Assembly: GCA_964528755.1 (NCBI GenBank)
Contig: CAZGWN010000007.1
Span: forward strand, 1 to 63,404
DNA from: Raineyella sp964528755
GTDB lineage: Bacteria; Actinomycetota; Actinomycetes; Propionibacteriales; Propionibacteriaceae
Direction of reading: 5' to 3'
DNA: 63,404 nt
The translations under genes and the position numbers were made by a program. The notes under the pieces were generated by a model, which saw only the letters and a list, made by a program, of their open reading frames with translations, was not told the origin of the DNA and ran no database searches. Below, piece by piece: positions 44,017 through 50,054 of this stretch. Within the stretch, counting starts at the first letter, position 1; each line of letters begins with the position of its first letter.

Positions 44017-44774
44017 GCTCGCACTTCATGGCCGACACGGCCACGCTGACCGGCCGGACCACCCGGCACATCACCCGCAGCCTGGATACCATCCTCACCA
44101 CGGCCCTGATGCCGATCGCCATGATGCTGCTCTTCGTGTTCGTCTTCGGGGGCGCCATCGACACCGGCTCCCAGAACTATGTCGACTACATGCTGCCGGG
44201 CATCCTGTTGATCACCATCGCCTCGGGGATCTCCTACACGGCGTTTCGGCTCTTCACCGACCTGCAGAGCGGCATCATCGACCGTTTCGCCACCATGCCG
44301 ATCGCCCGATCGGCCACCCTGTGGTCGCACGTGATCACGACGATGCTCGCCATCCTCGTCTCGCTGCTGGTGGTGCTGGGCGTGGCGCTCCTGATCGGCT
44401 TTCGCTCACCGGCCGGACCGCCGGCCTGGCTCGGCGTGGCCGGCATCACCGGCCTGTTCGCGCTGGCCCTCACATGGGTGGCGGTGATACCCGGGCTCAC
44501 TGCCCGGACGACCGACGGAGCCGTCGCGTTCTCGTATCCGTTGATCTTCCTGCCCTTCGTCAGTTCGGCGTTCGTGCCCACCGCCTCGATGCCCGGCCCC
44601 GTGCGTTGGTTCGCCGAGAACCAGCCCGTCACGCCGATCGTGAACTCGATCCGTGACCTCCTCGGCGGGCAGCCCGTCGACTCGGGGATCTGGATCGCGC
44701 TCGCCTGGTGCCTGGGGGTCCTCCTGGTCGCCTACGTGGTGGCCATGGTCGTCTATCGGCGTCGGATCGGTTAG
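44013..44774 (+). CDS. DrrB-like ABC-2 type transporter permease
   Basis: The 253-residue protein has six predicted helices of the ABC-2 type. It has the cytoplasmic QSGIIDRFATMPIARSA loop that contacts the ATPase and the conserved FLPFVSSAFVPTASMPGPVRWFAENQPVTPIV segment, which marks DrrB-type exporters. It overlaps the ATPase gene as ATGA. Its TAG overlaps the stop of the convergent frameshifted gene by a few bases. Confidence 0.92.
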   Translation: MSSHFMADTATLTGRTTRHITRSLDTILTTALMPIAMMLLFVFVFGGAIDTGSQNYVDYMLPGILLITIASGISYTAFRLFTDLQSGIIDRFATMPIARSATLWSHVITTMLAILVSLLVVLGVALLIGFRSPAGPPAWLGVAGITGLFALALTWVAVIPGLTARTTDGAVAFSYPLIFLPFVSSAFVPTASMPGPVRWFAENQPVTPIVNSIRDLLGGQPVDSGIWIALAWCLGVLLVAYVVAMVVYRRRIG

Positions 44775-45288
44775 CCGCAGGCCAGTGTCCGGGCGGCCGA
44801 GTACTTCCGATCAGGGGTGTCCAGGATCCCATGAATGTCAACATCCGCCCAGGAACGGTAGGTGTTCGTGGCAGTTCCTTGGCAGGTGTACCGGGCTGTT
44901 GCCCGGTTGCCGGAACCTCCGCCGACCTGCACATCCTGCGAGCCCGGCGCGCCTACGTTCTGCCATAGGCCGAGCGAGTTCTTTCGTTGAATCTGAACTG
45001 TGACCGTTGCTGTCCGCCAGGCGCACGCACTGTTGATCGTTGCCCACCATCCGTGTGCAGACGCTGCACGAGGGGCGGTTACGAGATGTGGACATAGTCG
45101 ACACCTGTGGTTCCGACGCAGACCTCCTGGACGGAATCGGGTGCCGCCGTCACGGCTTGATCGACGTCAGGGACAGGTGAGCCGGACGGAGCAGAAGAAG
45201 CGGACTCTGCCCATGCCACCGGGGCGGAGGGGAACAGCGTGAGGGCAAGGATTGCCAGGAAGGCCAGGGCTTTCGATCTGGTCGTCAC
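44771..45288 (-). pseudogene. Secreted Cys-containing protein disrupted by a frameshift
   Basis: The reading frame begins at GTG 45288 with a clear signal peptide (KALAFLAILALTLFPSAPVAWA) and continues through QEVCVGTTGVDYVHIS to a TAA at 45079-45081. In the frame shifted by -1 the same strand carries about 95 further residues that look like real protein. Examples are GWWATINSACAWRTATVTV, QRKNSLGLWQNVG, GGGSGNRATARYTC and DVDIHGILDTPDRKYSAARTLACG, ending at 44771. The second part has no start codon near its beginning. Together they would make a small secreted protein with four cysteines. A one-base loss near 45065-45085, or a sequencing error, best explains the split; no slippery heptamer was found. 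Function is unknown. Confidence 0.6.
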
Positions 45289-45369
45289 AATCTACCTTTC
45301 CAGATGTTGCTGCGATCGGATCTTGCGTTTTCCCGCTCTCTTCCCGCCTTTCGGTCATCGACAAGTCAT

Positions 45370-45423
45370 CAAGAGTTGACTCTTGGTAGTCGATGGTGGA
45401 ACGTATGTCAACGAATGTATACT
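45370..45423. promoter_or_regulatory. Divergent promoters with palindromic operator
   Basis: On the minus strand TTGACA (45411-45406) is followed after 17 bases by TACCAA (45388-45383), serving the secreted-protein gene. The palindrome CAAGAGTTGACTCTTG at 45370-45385 overlaps that -10 and the predicted start. On the plus strand TATACT (45418-45423) may serve the 45512 gene. The region is clearly less GC-rich than its surroundings. Confidence 0.5.
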
Positions 45424-45511
45424 CCGCCGAATTCCTGCTCAATAACCGGGCCACCAGGGGATCGTGTGTGGTAACTTCACAGGAACGACCGTTGCGATAC
45501 TTGAGGTTGTC

Positions 45512-46093
45512 GTGCCCCTGACCTTCTGCACCACCACGGACCCGGCCGACTGGATCGTGAACTCTCCCACTCCGCCGTCTCAGCTCATCTGTTTCGGCCC
45601 GGCCGGTTTCGAGGCGTACGCCCGGGTTCGCTATATCCGCGATCCCGAACACCCCGGCGAACACGAGGCCGACGTGGGGTGGGTCGCCGACCGTCTGCGT
45701 GACATCGACCAGGCGCGCCGGGCCGTGCGCCTGCTGGCGGCGCACACCTCCACACCGGACGACGCGTACTTCTGTCTCTGGGATGGGTACGGCCCATCGG
45801 TACCGAGCCTGCCCGAACCGATCGTCCATGTCCCGGACCGCGACCATCTCCTCCTGTCCGGGCCACTGTCCGCGCTGGACGAGTGGGAGACGGTGCTGGG
45901 TTCACACCCTGGGCACCCATTTCCGCCGGCCTTCGTGTGGCCGGCGGACCATCGCTGGTGCTTCGCCAGCGACGTCGACCCCCATTGGGCCGGCATCGGG
46001 GCCAACCGCGAGGCGGTCGCGGAGCTGATCGCCGATCCCGTTCTCGACGTGGTCGACGCCGATCCTGGTGCAGCCCAGCCTGCCTATCGGTGA
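45512..46093 (+). CDS. Hypothetical protein
   Basis: The 193-residue protein is soluble and has no signal peptide from this start. Its notable features are YARVRYIRDP, RRAVRLLAAHTSTPDDAYFCLWDGYG and FVWPADHRWCFASDVDPHWAGIG, which suggest a defined globular domain with many aromatic residues. No catalytic motif or family is recognised. GTG at 45512 is chosen because a GAGG lies five bases upstream. GTG codons at 45464/45467 would add 15-16 residues. It is flanked by the frameshifted secreted gene and the toxin-antitoxin pair, within the accessory block. Confidence 0.65.
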   Translation: MPLTFCTTTDPADWIVNSPTPPSQLICFGPAGFEAYARVRYIRDPEHPGEHEADVGWVADRLRDIDQARRAVRLLAAHTSTPDDAYFCLWDGYGPSVPSLPEPIVHVPDRDHLLLSGPLSALDEWETVLGSHPGHPFPPAFVWPADHRWCFASDVDPHWAGIGANREAVAELIADPVLDVVDADPGAAQPAYR

Positions 46094-46379
46094 CGGCGCC
46101 ACTCGTCGGTTTCGACGGAGATCCGGCAACTGTTCGCGGCGTCAGCGTCGCGCGGCCGATCACGTCGGACCAGCCCGGATGCCGCTCGCCATCGTTGTGA
46201 CAGGTCCAGCGCGGACCGATCTTGCGGTGCCGGGTCGTCGGGCAGCCGGACCATCAGCAGGTCACGAGTCCGTAGCCCGGCAGCCCTGAGCGCCGTCGAC
46301 CGAGGAGGCGGTCGACACGGGCCTCGTCCGCGCTCAGCACAGAGCTGTACACCTCTGTACGGACACGTACAATTTCGCC
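46094..46379. other. Intergenic region upstream of vapB
   Basis: These 286 bases contain no convincing gene. A 7-bp stem (GTCGACC/GGTCGAC at 46295-46301 and 46310-46316, 8-base loop) could end the upstream transcript. A minus-strand frame of roughly 60 codons is open in part of it but has no recognisable motif or ribosome-binding site. Confidence 0.45.
46346..46373 (+). promoter_or_regulatory. vapBC promoter/operator with three GTAC elements at 10-bp spacing
   Basis: TACAAT at 46368-46373 stands six bases before the ATG at 46380, so the mRNA should be leaderless. GTAC occurs at 46347, 46357 and 46367, exactly one helical turn apart. The outer two sit in TGTAC and GTACA, forming a palindrome that covers the -35 and -10 positions. 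Autorepression by the antitoxin complex is the likely use. Confidence 0.55.
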
Positions 46380-46667
46380 ATGCCGACCATTTCGATCACT
46401 GAAGCGCGCCAGACGCTCGCGGCCCAGCTCGACCGGGTCGAGGCCGGCGAGGAGGTCGCCATCACCCGGCACGGCCGAGTGGTCGCCGTCATCGTTCCGC
46501 CCGAGCACACGCGCTCGAGACGTGCCTCCGCGGCACTCGAGCGGGCCGAGAGCCTCCAGGAACGGCTCGACCGGGCACGGAACGAACCGCTGCGGGCGGC
46601 CTCGATCAGCGCGGAGCGGGCCGACGAACTGGTGGAATTCATCCGAGCGGGCAGATCGTCGCGGTGA
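46380..46667 (+). CDS. Phd/YefM-type antitoxin (VapB-like)
   Basis: The 95-residue protein has the Phd/YefM N-terminal fold (TISITEARQTLAAQLDRVEAGEEVAITRHGRVVAVIVP), which dimerises and binds DNA. A helical C-terminus follows that would wrap the toxin. The PIN-toxin gene overlaps its stop as GTGA, the standard antitoxin-first order. Antitoxin and toxin should jointly repress the promoter carrying the GTAC elements. Confidence 0.92.
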   Translation: MPTISITEARQTLAAQLDRVEAGEEVAITRHGRVVAVIVPPEHTRSRRASAALERAESLQERLDRARNEPLRAASISAERADELVEFIRAGRSSR

Positions 46668-47116
46668 ACGGGCTGATCGCGTTCGATTCCGATGTCTTGA
46701 TCTATGCCGCCGTGCCCGGCCACCCGTTGGGTTCACGCGTGACGACGCTCTTCCCGCACGATCCGGACACGCCGGCAGGCGTCGGCTCTCTCCTGCTCCT
46801 GCCCGAGGTTCTGACGAAGCCGATGCGCGCCGACCCGGATTCCGAGGAAACCCTCGTCCTCCTTTCCTTGCTCAGCAGGGTGGATCTTCGCCCCATGGAT
46901 CTCCCTGTGGCCCGCCTTGGCCTCGACCTTGGTGTCGCATACGGGCTTCATGCCGCCGATGCCGTGCACCTGGCGACAGCGGTGATTGCCGGGGCGGACT
47001 GGTTCCTGACGAACAATCGCCGTGACTTTCCCCGAACGATCGAGGAGATCGACGTCATCTATCCCCAGGAGATCCAGGACGGTTCCCACGGCCGCCGGTC
47101 GATGCCGCGCGGATGA
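46664..47116 (+). CDS. PIN-domain toxin (VapC-like RNase)
   Basis: The 150-residue PIN protein has the acidic quartet expected for a magnesium-dependent RNase: D in IAFDSDVLIYAA (about residue 9), E in LLLPEVLTKPM, D in GLHAADAVHLATAV, and a final D/N region in FLTNNRRDF. It probably cleaves tRNA or rRNA when free of antitoxin; the target is unknown. The last 15 residues are extra, Arg/Gly-rich. Its translation is coupled to the antitoxin gene. Confidence 0.9.
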   Translation: MNGLIAFDSDVLIYAAVPGHPLGSRVTTLFPHDPDTPAGVGSLLLLPEVLTKPMRADPDSEETLVLLSLLSRVDLRPMDLPVARLGLDLGVAYGLHAADAVHLATAVIAGADWFLTNNRRDFPRTIEEIDVIYPQEIQDGSHGRRSMPRG

Positions 47117-47190
47117 TCGGCAGGGAGGTCAACGTCGGTCTCGTGTTCGCCGGGGTCTTCACACTCCTGCGGGCGAGACCAACGGCACGG

Positions 47191-47982
47191 TCACCCGGGC
47201 ACACCGGAGGCCAGCCCGACGAGGGGAACCACAACCGCCGGCGAACTCGTCATCAGATTGACGAGGAAATGGGCGACCGTGATCGGCATCAGCCGCTTTT
47301 GCCACAGGACGATGAGCGAGGAGCCCAGTCCCCAGACGGTGAAGGCGGCGACGTAGACGACCATGGCGTCGGTCGACGGTGCAAAGAACGCGTGCTGGAC
47401 CCCGAACGCCACCGAACACACCGCCACCGCCGCGGCCCTCGACCACCGCCCGCTCAGCCGGGACAGCGCATAGCCTCGGTAGACGGCCTCCTCGGCCGGC
47501 GCGTTGAGCGGTGCGAAGGTCACCACTGCCAGGACGCCGGCCACCAGCGACCATCCCGGGGAGTCCACGCCGGCGGCGTCGGGATTCACGAACACGGTCT
47601 CGAAGGCCGCGAAGGTCTCCGCCCCGTGCAGCACCCACATGGTGGCCAGGACCGTGCCCACGAAGGGCAGATACAGCACGACGATCCACGCCGACCCCCA
47701 CGCCAGGTCCACGGCGAGACCGCGCCCATGGCGCAGGCCGAACAGGTCGGGCAGCCGCTGCCCCTCGGCGCGCAGGATCCGGGCGACGAGCCACAGCGTG
47801 ATGACATTGGCCGGCACGAGCCCCAGCGTGACAAGCATCGGCGAGGGCGGATACGCCGAGCCGCGCCCAGCGACAAAGGCCATCAGCCATACAAGCACGG
47901 TTGTGACGGCCACCAGGCCCACCCTCGCCGCGAGAAGGGCCAGGGCGCGGCCCCCGGCAGCATGCATCTGGGGCGTCGGCAT
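47191..47982 (-). CDS. CPBP family intramembrane glutamic endopeptidase
   Basis: The 263-residue protein has about seven to eight membrane helices. Its intact CPBP motifs are AEEAVYRGY near residue 163, FGVQHAFF near 193 and AHFLVNL near 234, which together supply the glutamate and histidines. Family members process prenylated proteins or peptides, and many bacterial ones relate to bacteriocin self-immunity. The substrate here is unknown. It converges on vapC. Compare the motif-less relative at 20855-21640. Confidence 0.88.
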   Translation of the reverse strand: MPTPQMHAAGGRALALLAARVGLVAVTTVLVWLMAFVAGRGSAYPPSPMLVTLGLVPANVITLWLVARILRAEGQRLPDLFGLRHGRGLAVDLAWGSAWIVVLYLPFVGTVLATMWVLHGAETFAAFETVFVNPDAAGVDSPGWSLVAGVLAVVTFAPLNAPAEEAVYRGYALSRLSGRWSRAAAVAVCSVAFGVQHAFFAPSTDAMVVYVAAFTVWGLGSSLIVLWQKRLMPITVAHFLVNLMTSSPAVVVPLVGLASGVPG

Positions 47983-48270
47983 GGCGCGACTCTAGGCCAT
48001 CGTCCCGGGCTCGACCCCACCGCGTGACCCCATCCACCACGGGACTTGACCCGATGATCACCATCGGACCCCCGACATCGCCCCCACCACCGCGGGAGTA
48101 ACCTCGTCCTTGCCCATGAGGCGACAACGGGGACGCATCGGCGGTCCCCATCCGGGCTCGTCGTGCCTCCGAATCTGCGGGACGGCGCTACCACGGCGCC
48201 CCGGGCCCGACGCGGGGCCCGGCGCCACTCGGCTCCCGCAACACACGATGTGCAAGGGGCACGGACAATC
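47983..48270. other. Divergent intergenic region between the CPBP and reductase genes
   Basis: These 288 bases include the palindrome CCGATGATCACCATCGG at 48051-48067 (6-bp arms, 5-base centre), a candidate operator near possible TTGACC sequence at 48046. No gene or clear -10/-35 pair for either side was found. The reductase has a weak ribosome-binding site (AAGGGG near 48254). Confidence 0.4.
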
Positions 48271-49272
48271 ATGAAGTACACGGTGATCGGGGCCGGGGCC
48301 ATGGGCTACCGGTATGGGGTGCTGCTGCAGGAGAATGCCGGCGTGCCGGTCGATTTTGTCGACACGTGGCAGCCCAACATCGAGGCGGTCCGCCGTCAGG
48401 GAGGCGTCTGGGTGTCCCGCGACCACGAGGACCGCCACCTCGTGCCGATCAACCTCTCCTCCCCCGAGGCGTACGAGGGGGGGCCGGACGTGTGGATCGT
48501 GTTCGTCAAGCAGATGCAACTGGCCGGTGTCCTCGAACGCTGCGCGCACCTGTTCCGGCCGGGTCAGTACGTGTTCTCGGCGATGAACGGCATGGGCCAC
48601 ATCAAGAAGCTCCAGGGCTACTTCCCCGACAACCGCATCGTCGGTGGCACCGCGATGATCGCCACGGTGCTCAATGGTCCCGGGGACGTGGACTTCATCG
48701 GCAAGGCCGGTGCCGGCCACATGCACATGGTCAATCTCACCGAGGAACCCGACGACACCACCCGGGCGATGGCGCACGACTTCGACGCGGCCAACCTCAA
48801 CCCCGAGCTGACCCGCAACTTCATGGGCACCCTGATGGCCAAGGTGGTCTTCAACTCGGTCGTCAACACGCTGTGCACGATGTTCGGCATGACGATGGGG
48901 GAGTTCGCCACCTACTTCGGCGAGCAGGACATGGCCCGGATGCTGCTCGACGAGGCGTACGACGCCTGTGAGCGGGCCGGCATCCAGCTGATCGAGACGC
49001 GCCAGGAGGCCGTCGCGTCGGTCGACTACGTGTCTCGGGTGGCCAACCCGCTGCACTATCCGTCGATGCACCAGGACTTCTCCCACGGCCGTCCGACCGA
49101 GGTCGACTACATCAACGGCTACATCGCGAAGCTCGGGCGGGAGCACGACTACGTCTGCCGGCTGCACGAGTTCGTCACCCACCAGATGCACCTCGCGGAA
49201 GCCATGAGGGACCTCTCCGCCGCCAAGACCTCCGGCGTCGCGCATCCCGCTTCACCCGTCACCGTCGGGTAG
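48271..49272 (+). CDS. Ketopantoate reductase (PanE/ApbA)-family oxidoreductase
   Basis: The 333-residue protein has the N-terminal NADP-binding motif VIGAGAMGYRYG (residues 4-15) and the family's SAMNGMGH and TAMIATVLNGPGDVDF segments. The all-helical C-terminal domain has NFMGTLMAKVVFNSVVNTLCTMFG and HYPSMHQDFSHGRPTEVDYINGYIAKLG. The conserved lysine (MAKVVFNS) and the S-M-x-x-D pattern fit 2-dehydropantoate 2-reductase. A role in pantothenate synthesis is likely but other 2-oxoacid substrates are possible. ATG at 48271. Its stop TAG forms part of the hisA -10 box. Confidence 0.85.
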   Translation: MKYTVIGAGAMGYRYGVLLQENAGVPVDFVDTWQPNIEAVRRQGGVWVSRDHEDRHLVPINLSSPEAYEGGPDVWIVFVKQMQLAGVLERCAHLFRPGQYVFSAMNGMGHIKKLQGYFPDNRIVGGTAMIATVLNGPGDVDFIGKAGAGHMHMVNLTEEPDDTTRAMAHDFDAANLNPELTRNFMGTLMAKVVFNSVVNTLCTMFGMTMGEFATYFGEQDMARMLLDEAYDACERAGIQLIETRQEAVASVDYVSRVANPLHYPSMHQDFSHGRPTEVDYINGYIAKLGREHDYVCRLHEFVTHQMHLAEAMRDLSAAKTSGVAHPASPVTVG

Positions 49273-49283
49273 GCTGCCGGGTT
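49270..49283 (+). promoter_or_regulatory. Leaderless promoter of hisA/priA
   Basis: TAGGCT at 49270-49275 lies eight bases before the GTG at 49284 and overlaps the reductase stop. There is no ribosome-binding site. hisA therefore has its own promoter and does not depend on the hisDCBH transcript. Confidence 0.45.
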
Positions 49284-50054
49284 GTGAAGCCCTTGGAACT
49301 CCTTCCCGCCGTCGACGTACGCCACGGACAGGCCGTCCAGCTCGTCCAGGGGGTCGCCGGGACCGACAAGCGCTTCGGTGACCCGCTCGCCGCGGCCCGG
49401 CGCTGGCAGGAGGCAGGTGCCGAGTGGCTGCATCTGGTCGACCTCGATGCCGCCTTCGGCGAGGGCAACAACGCCGACGTCCTCGCCGAGGTGGTCGCCG
49501 CGCTGACCTCGACCGACAGGCCGATGAAGATCGAGATGTCCGGCGGGATCCGCGACGACACCTCGCTCGAGCGGGCCCTGGGCACCGGCTGCACCCGGGT
49601 CAACATCGGCACCGCGGCGCTGGAGCGCCCGGAGTGGTGTGCCGAGGCGATCGCCACGTACGGAGACCGGATCGCGATCGGGCTGGACGTCAAGGATCGC
49701 CGGCTGGCCGCGCGCGGCTGGACCCGCGAGGGCGGCGACCTGTTCGAGGTGCTGGAGCGGCTCAACAGCGAGGGCGCCGCCCGGTACGTGGTCACCGACG
49801 TCCGCTCCGACGGGATGCTGTCCGGCCCCAACCTGGAGCTGCTCGGGGCGATCTGCGCCCGCACCGACGCGCCGGTGGTCGCCTCCGGCGGCATCTCCGG
49901 TCTGGAGGACGTCCGCCAGCTCGCAGGTCTGGTGTCCATCGGGGTCGAGGGGGCGATCATCGGGACGGCGCTCTATCTGGGCAACTTCACCGTGGAGGAC
50001 GCGCTGGCCCTCACCCGGCAGATCTCGGCGGACCTGGCCCGGGACGTCCGGTGA
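49284..50054 (+). CDS. priA: Bifunctional HisA/TrpF isomerase PriA
   Basis: This 256-residue TIM barrel isomerises ProFAR (histidine pathway) and, in actinomycetes without trpF, also phosphoribosyl anthranilate (tryptophan pathway). Catalytic aspartates are D11 in LLPAVDVRHG and D172 in VTDVRSDGML. Phosphate sites are SGGIRDD and ASGGISGLED. The segment LAARGWTREGG is the PriA-type loop that allows the second substrate. No trpF is present in the trp cluster at 14-20 kb, which supports the dual role. The name hisA is equally valid. The stop overlaps the next gene as GTGA. Confidence 0.92.
   Translation: MKPLELLPAVDVRHGQAVQLVQGVAGTDKRFGDPLAAARRWQEAGAEWLHLVDLDAAFGEGNNADVLAEVVAALTSTDRPMKIEMSGGIRDDTSLERALGTGCTRVNIGTAALERPEWCAEAIATYGDRIAIGLDVKDRRLAARGWTREGGDLFEVLERLNSEGAARYVVTDVRSDGMLSGPNLELLGAICARTDAPVVASGGISGLEDVRQLAGLVSIGVEGAIIGTALYLGNFTVEDALALTRQISADLARDVR

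Noticed and set aside
45079..45288. Complete 69-residue secreted protein
   Set aside because: The downstream -1 frame carries protein-like sequence that clearly belongs to the same gene, so a frameshifted gene is the better reading.
41360..49283. Integrative element or prophage
   Set aside because: No integrase, transposase, phage or conjugation gene and no flanking repeat was seen; it is reported only as an accessory block.
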